Part shown: piece by piece, positions 43,396-52,557 of the stretch
Numbering within the stretch: position 1 is the stretch's first letter
Layout of the letters: each line of letters starts with the position of its first letter
Notes under the pieces: generated by a model
What the model saw: the letters and a program-made list of their open reading frames with translations, nothing else
Databases searched by the model: none
What the model was told of the DNA's origin: nothing
Assembly: GCA_035547155.1 (NCBI GenBank)
Contig: DASZVJ010000140.1
Coordinates: 1 to 64,000, forward strand
Direction of reading: 5' to 3'
From: CAZNMF01 sp035547155
GTDB taxonomy: Bacteria > Acidobacteriota > Vicinamibacteria > Vicinamibacterales > SCN-69-37
DNA length: 64,000 nucleotides
Position numbers and translations under genes: made by a program

Positions 43396-43409
43396 TGGTC
43401 CGCGTCAGC

Positions 43410-45113
43410 TCAAATCGCCATCACGTCGAACTGCTCGTGGTGCAGCTGCTCGTCGGGCCGGATGGTGACGGGACGGCCGACCGCGGATTCGAGCTCGCGG
43501 AAGACGCTGCGGTTCTCGTCCTTCAGCGCGCGCGCGATCTCGGGGTTGACGCGGAGCACGAGGCTGTAGCCGTCGAGCTCGCTGCTCACCTTCTTCACTT
43601 CCGTCAGGATGTCGTAGCAGATCGTCGCGCTGGCCTTGATCGTCCCGGTGCCCGAGCAGTACGGGCACGGCTCGGTGAGCTGGCGCTCGAGACTGCTCTT
43701 CACGCGCTTGCGCGTGATGATGATCAGCCCGAAGTCCGAGACCTGCACCGCCTTCGACGGCGCGCGGTCCTTGCGCAGCTCCTGCTCGACGACCTGCGCG
43801 ACCTTCTGGCGGTTCTTCTTCTCCTCCATGTCGATGAAGTCGAGCACGATGATGCCGCCGAGATCGCGCAGGCGCACCTGACGCACGATCTCCTTCGCCG
43901 CTTCGAGGTTCGTCTTGACGATCGTGTCCTCGAGCCGGCCCGACGACTTCTTGCCGACGTACCGTCCCGTGTTGACGTCGATCGCGACGAGCGCTTCGGT
44001 CTGGTTGATGACGATGTAGCCGCCGGACTTCAGCCAGACCTTGCTGCGCAACGCCTTGTCGATCTCGCCCTGCACGCCGTACTCGTCGAAGATCGGATAG
44101 TCCTTCGTGTAGAGCTTGATGCGGCCGACCATCGACGGCATCACACGCTGGATGAACGCCACGACGCGCCGGTGCTCCGCTTCGTCGTCGATCCGGATGG
44201 CCTGGAACTGCTCGTTGAGCAGGTCGCGCAGCAGTTTCGTGACGAGGCTCTCCTCGCGGAACAGCACGGCCGGCGTCCGCTCGGTCTCGCGCTTGCGCTG
44301 CACTTCGCTCCAGACCTGCTGGAAGTACGACAGGTCCGCGATGATGTCTTCGTCCGGACGATTCGCCGCAGCCGTGCGGATGATCACGCCGCCGGGCAGC
44401 CCCGACTGCTCGCGGAACTGCTGGACGATGCCGCGCAGGCGCCGCCGTTCGTCGCGCGCGTCGATCTTGCGGGAGATGCCGATGTGATCGACCGTCGGCA
44501 TGTAGACGAGAAACCGCCCGGGCAGGCTGAGGTGCGACGTGATGCGCGCGCCCTTCGTGCCGAGCGGCTCTTTCACGACCTGGACGACGACCTCCTGCCC
44601 TTCCTTGAGCAGGTCTTCGATCTTTGCGGTCGGCAGCGTGCGCTCACGCGGCCGGCGCTCGGGCTTCGACGTCTGCTGCGGTGCGGCCGGTGCCGACGCT
44701 GGCATCGCCGCAGCGGGAGCCGAGGACTCGCCGTCCGTCGCCGGCTCCGCCGCCGCAGACGCGGCGTCGTCTTCCGTCACACCGCCGAGCGCCGTGCCGA
44801 ACGCCGGGGTCTCGTCGCCGCCAGCCGCGTCCGGACGCGCCGCAGGCGCGTGCTCGTCGTCTTCGTCTTCGAGGGATTCTTCGGTGGGGCTGATGACGTC
44901 GGAGACGTACAGGAACGCGTCGCGCTCCAGTCCAAGATCAACGAACGCCGACTGCATCCCCGGGAGGACCTTGGAGACGCGGCCTTTGTAGACGTTGCCG
45001 ACGACGCCCCGTGACTGCTCCCGTTCGATGAAGATCTCGACTACCTGATCGTCCTCGAGGATGGCCACCCGTGTTTCGTGGCTCGTCGAGGAGATGATCA
45101 TCTCCTTCGTCAT
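43410..45113 (-). CDS. rng: ribonuclease G/E family endonuclease
   Basis: A 567-residue single-strand endoribonuclease acting in rRNA maturation and mRNA decay. The N-terminal S1 domain (GVVGNVYKGRVSKVLPGMQSAFVDLG) is interrupted at about residues 77-163 by an acidic then Ala/Pro-rich insertion before resuming with EGQEVVVQVVKEPLGTKGARIT. The catalytic part has DVNTGRYVG and GGIIVLDFIDME with the metal-binding aspartates; the zinc-link is in CPYCSGTG. No long C-terminal scaffold, so it is of RNase G length plus the insert. Located downstream of rodA on the same strand, gap 179 bases. Confidence 0.93.
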   Translation of the reverse strand: MTKEMIISSTSHETRVAILEDDQVVEIFIEREQSRGVVGNVYKGRVSKVLPGMQSAFVDLGLERDAFLYVSDVISPTEESLEDEDDEHAPAARPDAAGGDETPAFGTALGGVTEDDAASAAAEPATDGESSAPAAAMPASAPAAPQQTSKPERRPRERTLPTAKIEDLLKEGQEVVVQVVKEPLGTKGARITSHLSLPGRFLVYMPTVDHIGISRKIDARDERRRLRGIVQQFREQSGLPGGVIIRTAAANRPDEDIIADLSYFQQVWSEVQRKRETERTPAVLFREESLVTKLLRDLLNEQFQAIRIDDEAEHRRVVAFIQRVMPSMVGRIKLYTKDYPIFDEYGVQGEIDKALRSKVWLKSGGYIVINQTEALVAIDVNTGRYVGKKSSGRLEDTIVKTNLEAAKEIVRQVRLRDLGGIIVLDFIDMEEKKNRQKVAQVVEQELRKDRAPSKAVQVSDFGLIIITRKRVKSSLERQLTEPCPYCSGTGTIKASATICYDILTEVKKVSSELDGYSLVLRVNPEIARALKDENRSVFRELESAVGRPVTIRPDEQLHHEQFDVMAI

Positions 45114-45292
45114 TCCCGTGGCTCCAGTGGGCGGCGGCGAGGGCGATGCCGGCCGGCCGCGGCTGCGCCAGCCTCACGTGCGCACGCCACACGAGCGCGC
45201 ACAGCACGAGGAGCCACGAAGCCGGGATGGAGCCGGTGAGATCGATCATCGACGGTCGACGTCCCCGAAACGTGACGGCGACACGGCCGTCA

Positions 45293-46396
45293 TCAATTGG
45301 TGAAGCGCCGCATTCTGACGTTCAGAATGAGGCCGAACGCGGCGAGCGTCGCCACCAGCGACGACCCGCCATAACTCATGAGCGGCAGGGTCAGGCCTTT
45401 GACCGGCGCCAGCCCTGCCGACATAGTGATGTTGTACAACACTTGAAAGCCAAACCCGGAGAGGATGGCCACGACGAGGTAGGCGCCAATCCGGTCGCGC
45501 GCGAGCTTGGCGGCCTCGAGCCCGCGCAGCATCACGAACCCGTACAGCCCGAGCGCCGCGAGCACGCCCAGGAATCCGTGCTCCTCGGCGAACGCCGAGA
45601 ACACGAAGTCGTTGTCGGCGACCGGCAGAAACCCTTGCGATCCCTGCGTCCCCTGCCGGAAGCCCTTGCCGTAGAACCCGCCGGATCCGACGGTGATCTT
45701 GGCTTGAATCTGCTGATACCCGTCGCCGCGCGGGTCGCTTTCTGGATTGATGAACGTGATCACGCGGCCGCGCTGATATTCCTTCAGGCCGTACTTCCAG
45801 ATCAGCGGTGACGCGAGCACGAGGACGACGGCCGCGATCCAAATCCACTTGAGGCGGAGTCCCGCCACGTACGCCACACCGAGATAGACCGGCAGCAGCG
45901 TCACTGCCGTGCCGAGATCGGGCTGACGCGCGATCAACAGGAACGGCACGGCCGCCAGCGCGCCGCCAATTGCCAGCTCGCGCATCGACTTGCCGCTGCG
46001 GCGGCCGTCGCCGAAATAGGCGGCCATCACGAGCGCGAGCGTGATGCGCCCGAACTCGGACGGCTGCAGCGAGAAGCCCGGCAGCGGAATCCAGCGGCGC
46101 GCGCCGCCGCGCACGACGCCGAAGAACATGACGCCGATGAGCGCCAGCACGAGCGCGGCGTAGAACAGCAGCGACCGCTGCGCGAGCGTGCGGTAGTCGA
46201 TCATCATGCACGCCGCCATCGCGACGATCGCGACGGGCAGCGCGTACAACTGGCTCCAGAAACGTCCGCCCACCGCACCCGCACGCGCGTCCCAGTTGAC
46301 GCTGTAGATGGTGGACAGGCCGAAGAGCGTCAGCGCGACGAGCGCCGCGACGAGTGACCAGTCAATGTGCGGCAGCAGGCGGCGATCGACGATCAC
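45293..46396 (-). CDS. rodA: rod-shape SEDS peptidoglycan glycosyltransferase
   Basis: A 367-residue membrane protein with about ten TM helices. It polymerises lipid II for lateral wall growth together with PBP2. SEDS features include SLQPSEFGRITLALVMAAYFGD, GSGGFYGKGFRQGTQGSQGFLPVADNDFVFSAFAEEHGFLG, and the C-terminal LTLPLMSYGGSSLVATL. I start at GTG 46396, which overlaps the PBP2 stop as GTGA and gives the normal RodA length; upstream extension overlaps PBP2 in another frame and is not homologous. Confidence 0.95.
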   Translation of the reverse strand: MIVDRRLLPHIDWSLVAALVALTLFGLSTIYSVNWDARAGAVGGRFWSQLYALPVAIVAMAACMMIDYRTLAQRSLLFYAALVLALIGVMFFGVVRGGARRWIPLPGFSLQPSEFGRITLALVMAAYFGDGRRSGKSMRELAIGGALAAVPFLLIARQPDLGTAVTLLPVYLGVAYVAGLRLKWIWIAAVVLVLASPLIWKYGLKEYQRGRVITFINPESDPRGDGYQQIQAKITVGSGGFYGKGFRQGTQGSQGFLPVADNDFVFSAFAEEHGFLGVLAALGLYGFVMLRGLEAAKLARDRIGAYLVVAILSGFGFQVLYNITMSAGLAPVKGLTLPLMSYGGSSLVATLAAFGLILNVRMRRFTN

Positions 46397-48363
46397 TGGA
46401 TCGCGCTCCGCGCCGCCGGCGGTGTCGTCGTGACCGCCGCCGTGCGCGTCGTCGACGGCGTGGCCGGCGCGGGTGCCGCGGGGGACGGTGCAGCGGGTGT
46501 CGCCGTGCCAGGCGCGGGCGTCAACGTCGGCAGCGGGAGTCCATCCTGCTTGGCGAAGAACGTCTCGAGCACGTGACGCACGATCGGCGCGGCCGTCGTG
46601 CCGCCGTGCCCGCCGTGCTCGACGAAGACGACGCCGGAGATCTGCGGATGATCGCGCGGCGCGAAGAACACGAACCACGCGTGGTCGCGCAGGTCCTTGT
46701 CCGTGCGGCCCTTCGCCTTCGCGAGGCCTTCGTTGGAGATGACCTGCGCGGTGCCGGTCTTGCCCGACACGTCGCGTCCGGCGATGCGCGCGCCGCTCCC
46801 GGTGCCCGCCTCGTTGACGACCATCCAGAGCCCGTCGCGAATGGCCTGCAGATGCTCAGGCTTGATGAACAGCTCGGATTTCGGCGCGGGCGTCGGCACC
46901 GGCTGCCAGCCGGATCCCTCGTCGACGCTCTTCAGCAAGTGCGGCGTGATCAGCGTCCCGCCATTGGCGATCGTCGAGATCATCGTCGCGAGCGCAATCG
47001 GCGTGACGCTGACCGCGCCCTGGCCGATCGAGACGGAGATCGTCTCGCCGGGATACCAGGGCTGCTTGCGCACGCGCTCGGACCAGGCCGTGGACGCGAC
47101 GAAGCTGTCCTGCTCGCCGGGCAGGTCGATGCCCGTCTTGCCGACCAGCCCGAGCCGCGCGGCGTAGTCGTGGATCGTGTCGATCTTCATCTTCGCGCCG
47201 ACCGTGTAGAAGAAGACGTTGCAGGACTTCTCGATGGCCTGGCTCAGGTTGACGAGCCCGTGGCCGCGGCCGCCCGACAGACTGCACTTGAAGGACCGGC
47301 CGCCGTACTCGTAATGGCCGGGGCAATAGACGGTGAAGTCCGGTCCGATCACGCCCGTCTCGAGCGCGGCGACCGACATCGCGATCTTGAACGTCGATCC
47401 CGGCGAGTACGTGCCCTGGATCAACCGGTTCGTCAGCGGCTTCTGCGGATCGGTCTGCAGGCGCGACCACGTCGCGCTGTCGAGGCCGTTGGCGAAGTCG
47501 TTCGGATCGTACGAGGGGCGGCTCGTCATCGCGAGCACCTCGCCCGTCTTCGGGTCGAGGAACGCCGCGGCGCCCGCGTAGCCCGACTGCGTGAACGCGT
47601 CCTCGAGCGCCTGCTGCAGATCGAGATCGAGCGTGAGCTGCATGCGCTGGCCGTCGATCGGATCTTCCTTGCGGACCTCATCGATCTCGCGGCCCTTGCT
47701 GTTGACCGAGAACAGACGGTTGCCGTCGACGCCCATCAGCCGATCGTTGTAGACCTTCTCGAGGCCGTCCTTGCCGACGATGGCGCCGGGCTGCAGATTC
47801 GCGTACGCCGCCGTCTGCAGCTGCGCTTCGGTGACCTCGCCGACATAGCCGAACAGCTGCGCCGCCATCGCGGTCGGATATTTGCGCGTCGGCACCTGCT
47901 GGACTTTGATCTCCGGCATCTCGAGATGACGCGCCGTCACGGCCGCGACCTGCTCGAAGGTCGCATGCTCGATGACGGGCAGCGGCCGGAACGTGGGCTC
48001 GGCGATGCGACGCTTCACCGCCTCGCGCACCTGCGTTTCGGGGACGCCGGTGACCTGGGCCAGACGCTGGATCGTCGCGTCGAGATCTTTCGTCTCCTCG
48101 CGGACGATCGCAATGGTGAACGAGTAGCGATTCTCGACGAGCACGCGGCCCGTGCGGTCGAAGAGCACGCCGCGCGGCGCGCGCAGCGGGATCGCGCGGG
48201 TGAAGTTGTTCGCCGCCAGCTCTTCGTATTTCTCGTGCTGCACGACCTGCAGCGACCAGAAGGCCACGGCCAGCAGCACGAACGCGACCGCGAACAGGAT
48301 GCGCAGGCCGAGCAGCCGTCCCTGGCTCGTCCGCCGTTCCTCGAAAGCTTCTGAGGTCAACAT
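46393..48363 (-). CDS. mrdA: penicillin-binding protein 2 (transpeptidase)
   Basis: A 656-residue class B PBP of the elongasome. N-terminal TM at about residues 20-40 and PBP dimer domain (RAIPLRAPRGVLFDRTGRVLVEN). The transpeptidase has S323 and K326 in SPGSTFK, the SCN motif in EKSCNVFF, and KTG in VSGKTGTAQV. A Pro/Ala/Thr-rich C-terminal tail of about 60 residues is longer than in E. coli and may be disordered. It is 7 bases downstream of mreD and overlaps rodA. Confidence 0.96.
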   Translation of the reverse strand: MLTSEAFEERRTSQGRLLGLRILFAVAFVLLAVAFWSLQVVQHEKYEELAANNFTRAIPLRAPRGVLFDRTGRVLVENRYSFTIAIVREETKDLDATIQRLAQVTGVPETQVREAVKRRIAEPTFRPLPVIEHATFEQVAAVTARHLEMPEIKVQQVPTRKYPTAMAAQLFGYVGEVTEAQLQTAAYANLQPGAIVGKDGLEKVYNDRLMGVDGNRLFSVNSKGREIDEVRKEDPIDGQRMQLTLDLDLQQALEDAFTQSGYAGAAAFLDPKTGEVLAMTSRPSYDPNDFANGLDSATWSRLQTDPQKPLTNRLIQGTYSPGSTFKIAMSVAALETGVIGPDFTVYCPGHYEYGGRSFKCSLSGGRGHGLVNLSQAIEKSCNVFFYTVGAKMKIDTIHDYAARLGLVGKTGIDLPGEQDSFVASTAWSERVRKQPWYPGETISVSIGQGAVSVTPIALATMISTIANGGTLITPHLLKSVDEGSGWQPVPTPAPKSELFIKPEHLQAIRDGLWMVVNEAGTGSGARIAGRDVSGKTGTAQVISNEGLAKAKGRTDKDLRDHAWFVFFAPRDHPQISGVVFVEHGGHGGTTAAPIVRHVLETFFAKQDGLPLPTLTPAPGTATPAAPSPAAPAPATPSTTRTAAVTTTPPAARSAIQ

Positions 48364-48370
48364 CCGCCGT

Positions 48371-48892
48371 TCACCATTGCCGCCGGCTCAGCCGCGTACG
48401 GCGATTCATCCGATACCGATCCATCGCGCCCGGCAGGGAGCTGGTCACCTGGAACGCGACGAACGCGCCCAGCGTGTTGAGGCCGATCTCCGCCAGCATA
48501 GCGCTCCAGGAGACGCCCAGCCACTGCTGATCGATCAGGCTGCCGAGCCCGATCATCAGGAGCCGGTGCAGGAACGTCGCCCCTACGACGATAATCGTCC
48601 GCGCCTGCGGCCGCGTGAGCACGAACTGCGTGCCGATGACCCCGGCTGCGAATCCGACGATCGTCTTCGCCAGTCCGCCGACGCCGACGATCTGTCCCGA
48701 CAGCACGTCCTGCAGCAGGCCGCCAATCGTCCCGCCGAACAGACCGGCTACCGGCCCCCATTGCAATCCGGCGAAGACGACGCCGACGAGCACGAAATCG
48801 AAGACCCAGCGGCCGCCCACCGTGTAGCGCGCGAGCGTCACTTGCAGCACGACCGAGACGACGATGGTGAGCAGCAGGCCGACGGCTTTCAC
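48371..48892 (-). CDS. mreD: rod-shape-determining protein MreD
   Basis: A 173-residue membrane protein with about five TM helices, ending in a basic tail. Sequence is poorly conserved in the family but the length, hydrophobic pattern (WVFDFVLVGVVFAGLQWGPVAGLFGG) and position between mreC and PBP2 fit MreD. It overlaps mreC by ATGA. Acts with MreC to link MreB filaments to wall synthesis. Confidence 0.88.
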   Translation of the reverse strand: MKAVGLLLTIVVSVVLQVTLARYTVGGRWVFDFVLVGVVFAGLQWGPVAGLFGGTIGGLLQDVLSGQIVGVGGLAKTIVGFAAGVIGTQFVLTRPQARTIIVVGATFLHRLLMIGLGSLIDQQWLGVSWSAMLAEIGLNTLGAFVAFQVTSSLPGAMDRYRMNRRTRLSRRQW

Positions 48893-49746
48893 GGCCGGCT
48901 CCCGCTCTTCGCCATGCCCGAGGACGGCGCCGCTACGGCCGCCGGCTTCTTCGTCGTGACCATGACGATGTCCACGTGCGAGAAATCGACGGCGGGACGA
49001 ATCACGATTTCCCGATCGGCCCCGGAACGGTTGACGCGCTCGACCATGCCCACGAGAAAGCCCTGCGGGAAAATGCCGTCCTGCCCCGACGTCGTCACGC
49101 GCTCCCCGACCTGCACGTCGGCCAGGACGGGCACGAACTCTGCGCGCAGCAGACCGTCAGCCGCGCCGCCAACGGCCATGCCGCCGGCATTCGATCGCTC
49201 GAAGGCGACGGCCAGCGCCGCCTCGCGGCCCGTGATGAGCTGCACCGTCGCGGCGTTCGGCGACACCGGGCTGATCACGCGTCCGACGACGCCGCGCGAT
49301 CCGATCACGGCCATGTCCTCGCCGACGCCATCCGACGTGCCGCGATTGATCGTGACGGTGAGCGTGCCGGGCTGCGGATTGCCCGCGATGACTTCAGCGG
49401 TGAGGAGCGGGTCGGTCAGCGTCTGCTTGAGCGCGAGGGCCTGCTCGAGCGCGCGCGTGCGGGCGACGAGCGCCTGTTGCTGCTGGATGGTGACCTCGAG
49501 ATCCAGGATGTGCTGTTTGAGCGCGGCGTTCTCGCGGGCCGCGCCGCGCAGCGCGAAGTAGTTCGTCCAGCCGCCGCTCACGGCATCGGCGAGCCCGGTC
49601 GTGAGCCGCTGCACGCCGGCGAACGTGCCGAACGCGACGGACTCGATGACGGGCAGCCCGCTGCGCGACTGCACCTGGGCGGAGATCAACAGCACATGGC
49701 CGAGGCACACCGCGACGAAGAGCGTCAGCGTGCGACGGTGGATCAT
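48889..49746 (-). CDS. mreC: rod-shape-determining protein MreC
   Basis: A 285-residue bitopic membrane protein. The TM segment is at about residues 6-24, a coiled coil follows at about 65-110 (RENAALKQHILDLEVTIQQQQALV), then the two beta-barrel domains with VIGSRGVVGRVI and VTTSGQDGIFPQGFLVG. Start at ATG 49746 places the TM at the N-terminus. A 41-base gap separates it from mreB. It connects MreB, MreD, RodA and PBP2. Confidence 0.95.
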   Translation of the reverse strand: MIHRRTLTLFVAVCLGHVLLISAQVQSRSGLPVIESVAFGTFAGVQRLTTGLADAVSGGWTNYFALRGAARENAALKQHILDLEVTIQQQQALVARTRALEQALALKQTLTDPLLTAEVIAGNPQPGTLTVTINRGTSDGVGEDMAVIGSRGVVGRVISPVSPNAATVQLITGREAALAVAFERSNAGGMAVGGAADGLLRAEFVPVLADVQVGERVTTSGQDGIFPQGFLVGMVERVNRSGADREIVIRPAVDFSHVDIVMVTTKKPAAVAAPSSGMAKSGSRP

Positions 49747-49787
49747 GCGCGTCTGGTACGCCCGCGACCCGGCTGGTCCATAGCCGT

Positions 49788-50813
49788 CTAGTCTAGCGAG
49801 ATTTTCCTCAGGAGCTCGAAGTTCGACAGCATTTTTCCGGCGCCGAGCACGACCGTCGAGAGGGGATCCTCGGCCATGGCGACCGGCAGACCGGTCTCTT
49901 CGCGCAGACGCTTGTCGAGATTCTTGAGCAGCGAGCCGCCGCCCGTCAGCACGATGCCGCGGTCGACGATGTCGGCCGAGAGCTCGGGCGGCGTGCGCTC
50001 GAGCGCGACGCGCACGGCGTCGACGATGACGTTGACCGTCTCGGCGAGCGCCTCGCGGATCTCTTCGTCCGAGATCGGAATCGTCTTGGGCACGCCCTCG
50101 ATCAGATGGCGGCCTTTGATCTCCATCGTGATGCGATCGTCGAGCGGGAACGCGGAGCCGAGCTCCATCTTGATCTGCTCGGCCGTGCGCTCGCCGATGA
50201 GCAGGTTGTACGTCTTCTTGATGTACTGGATGATCGCATCGTCCATCTCGTTGCCGGCAACGCGAATCGCCTTGCTGTAGACGATGCCCGCGAGCGAGAT
50301 GACGGCGATGTCCGTCGTGCCGCCGCCGATGTCGACGACCATGTTGCCCGACGCCTCTTCGATCGGCATGCCCGCGCCGATCGCGGCGGCCATCGCTTCC
50401 TCGACGAGATAGACCTCGCTCGCCTTCGCGCGGTACGCGCTGTCCTTGACCGCGCGCTTCTCCACCTGCGTGATCTCCGACGGCACGCCGATGACGATGC
50501 GCGGGCGCACCCACATCGTGCGGTTGTGCGCCTTCTTGATGAAGTGCGCGAGCATCTTCTCGGTGACCTCGAAGTCGGCGATGACGCCGTCCTTCATCGG
50601 CTTGATCGCCACGATGTTGCCCGGCGTCCGGCCGAGCATCTCCTTGGCTTCCTTGCCGACGGCCTCGATGCGGCCGGTCACTTTGTTGATGGCGACGATG
50701 GACGGCTCATTGACGACGATGCCCTTGCCGCGGGCATACACGCACGTATTGGCCGTTCCCAGATCGATAGCGAGATCGCTCGAGAAGAGCGAGAAAAGCG
50801 ATCGAAGCGTCAA
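49788..50813 (-). CDS. mreB: actin-like cell-shape protein MreB
   Basis: A 341-residue bacterial actin. Phosphate 1 motif DLGTANTCVYARGKG, the connect and phosphate 2 region DIGGGTTDIAVISLAG and adenosine motif VLTGGGSLLKNLD are intact; the membrane-binding N-terminus is LRSLFSLFSS. The start codon is TTG at 50813, overlapping the TGA of the diguanylate cyclase gene (TTGA), so its translation is probably coupled to that gene. It directs lateral wall synthesis. Confidence 0.97.
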   Translation of the reverse strand: MTLRSLFSLFSSDLAIDLGTANTCVYARGKGIVVNEPSIVAINKVTGRIEAVGKEAKEMLGRTPGNIVAIKPMKDGVIADFEVTEKMLAHFIKKAHNRTMWVRPRIVIGVPSEITQVEKRAVKDSAYRAKASEVYLVEEAMAAAIGAGMPIEEASGNMVVDIGGGTTDIAVISLAGIVYSKAIRVAGNEMDDAIIQYIKKTYNLLIGERTAEQIKMELGSAFPLDDRITMEIKGRHLIEGVPKTIPISDEEIREALAETVNVIVDAVRVALERTPPELSADIVDRGIVLTGGGSLLKNLDKRLREETGLPVAMAEDPLSTVVLGAGKMLSNFELLRKISLD

Positions 50814-52291
50814 CTGAGCTCCTGTTCCTCGTTGGGCAAGCGGACGGTGCCGTTCTCGACGCCCGCAATGTGGATCCCATTCTTGCCCGCGACCTTGACA
50901 CGATACATCGCCGCGTCGGCTGCTTGCAGCAGTCCTTCGGCGGTATCGGCGACGTCGGGGAGGGTGGCGACGCCGATCGAGGCGGTGATACGGACGTTGG
51001 TCGCGAGACCATCGAGGAACGTGAAGCGCTGGAGGCGTTCGCGCAGACGCCGGGCCACCGAGTGCGCGCCGTCGGTGCCGGTCTCGGGGAGGAGCATGGC
51101 GAACTCGTCGCCGCCGTAGCGCGCGACGATGTCGGTCTCGCGCGCCGTCGCGCGGATGACGTCGGACGCTTCGATGAGCGCGCGGCTGCCGAGCAGATGG
51201 CCGTGGACGTCGTTGACGCGCTTGAAGCCGTCGAGGTCGATGAACAGCAGCGACAGCGGCCAGCCGCTGCGCATGGCGCGCTTGGTCTCCTTGCGCAGGA
51301 CCTCGTTCAGATAGCGCGAGTTGTAGAGCTGCGTGAGATCGTCGGTGACCGAGAGCGCTTCGGCGCGCGCGACGCGCAGCGCCGTCGACAGCGCGTAGGC
51401 CGCGGGCTCGAGCAGGCGGACGATCGAGTCGGCCACGCCGTGCGAGACCGACGGCAGCCGGTGCGCCCGGCCCGTGTCGAGCCCGACGAGCACCCCCACC
51501 GTCGTCCCGCCGGCGATGAGCGGCCAGCCGACGAGCGAGATCTCGACGAGCTTGTCGGCCTTGCGCTCACCGTCGATGCGATGGTCGAGGTAGTTCGTGA
51601 CGCGAACGGCCGGCGCGCCCGTCTCTGCGATGACGTCGGCGAACGCGCGCAGCGTCGCGCGGCGGGCCGGGTCCACGTCGTGCTGGCCGAGCAAGTGCGG
51701 CACGCCGTCGGTCTCGACCGCAAAGACGCACCACTCCGAAAGCGGCATCCACTCGCTGACCTGCGAGATCAGCGCCGCGGCGACGCCGGCCGGGTCGGTC
51801 GCGACGTGCACGGCGCGCATGATCGCGCCGACCGTATCCGGCTGCGCGGCCAGATGCGTGAGGCGCGGCGCCGATGCATCCAGCCGGTCCGCCAGATCGA
51901 CGAGGTCGGTCAACCCGAGCGCGCGCTCCACCGTCTCGAGGTGCAGCGGCAGCGTCAAATGATCGCGGAAGCCCAGTGAGCGCGAGAGCTCGGCGAGGCC
52001 AGGCTGATTGGTCGCGCTGTACGACACGGCCGGCACGTTCGCGATGAGCGCCGCCACGAGACGCTGCGCGCCGTCGTCGAGCGTGAGCTCCCACAGAATG
52101 CCGTCGGCGTCGGTCGGCATCGTCCAGAGCGTGCCCTTGCGGACGAGCGAGAGGCGCAGGCCGCCGGACGTCCGAAGCTCGGCGAGATGCTGCTCGACGT
52201 TGTCGCTGCGATGATAGACCGCGAGCGCCGGACCGCTGTGGACGGCTGAGCCTTCGACGGCGGAGGCGCTCCGTGAATGGCGTCCTAGCAT
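50810..52291 (-). CDS. GAF-like/GGDEF diguanylate cyclase
   Basis: A 493-residue soluble signalling protein. The central region (about 165-310) resembles a GAF sensor domain (SLVGWPLIAGGTTVGVLVGLDT). The GGDEF domain covers about 320-475 with intact active site RYGGDEFAM (GGDEF at 393-397) and product-inhibition site RETD at 384-387, five residues before it. It should make cyclic di-GMP. It is the first gene of the mre operon and its stop overlaps the mreB start, linking a second-messenger enzyme to cell shape. The input signal is unknown. Confidence 0.92.
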   Translation of the reverse strand: MLGRHSRSASAVEGSAVHSGPALAVYHRSDNVEQHLAELRTSGGLRLSLVRKGTLWTMPTDADGILWELTLDDGAQRLVAALIANVPAVSYSATNQPGLAELSRSLGFRDHLTLPLHLETVERALGLTDLVDLADRLDASAPRLTHLAAQPDTVGAIMRAVHVATDPAGVAAALISQVSEWMPLSEWCVFAVETDGVPHLLGQHDVDPARRATLRAFADVIAETGAPAVRVTNYLDHRIDGERKADKLVEISLVGWPLIAGGTTVGVLVGLDTGRAHRLPSVSHGVADSIVRLLEPAAYALSTALRVARAEALSVTDDLTQLYNSRYLNEVLRKETKRAMRSGWPLSLLFIDLDGFKRVNDVHGHLLGSRALIEASDVIRATARETDIVARYGGDEFAMLLPETGTDGAHSVARRLRERLQRFTFLDGLATNVRITASIGVATLPDVADTAEGLLQAADAAMYRVKVAGKNGIHIAGVENGTVRLPNEEQELS

Positions 52292-52344
52292 GACGGCGAA
52301 ATGAGGCGGCTGTGGCGTGTAATCGGAGCCTGCCGGGCGCCAAA

Positions 52345-52353
52345 ACTATAGCA
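52345..52353 (-). promoter_or_regulatory. Extended -10 promoter of the dgc-mre operon
   Basis: TGCTATAGT on the minus strand is an extended -10 (TGn plus TATAGT) placed 54 bases before the diguanylate cyclase ATG; the predicted leader is about 47 bases. The -35 is poor, as expected for extended -10 promoters. Confidence 0.5.
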
Positions 52354-52557
52354 CGCGGATCGCGTGTTCGAACCGCCGGCGGCGCGCAAATCGATGCGAT
52401 CTCGCACACGAAAATCGTGATCGCGACGCGGGAGCGGCACGGCGACGGCAGCGGACGCGCGTGCGTGGCATAATTGGTCGCTTCGGCGTCAAGGAAAGCC
52501 GGCCGGCAGGGGGCCTTTGGTCACCATCCGGCGAGACCGTGCAGGAGATTCTGACCT

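Noticed and set aside
44938..45249. Small leftward open frame of 103 codons between rodA and rng, beginning MIDLTGSIPASWLLVL
   Set aside because: The first 20 residues look like a membrane segment, but most of the frame overlaps the rng coding sequence out of frame and becomes Arg/Gly-rich. Treated as a shadow; not annotated.
46397..46678. Longer N-terminus for RodA
   Set aside because: The added 94 codons lie within the PBP2 gene in another frame and are Arg/Ala/Asp-rich; the GTGA overlap start gives normal length.
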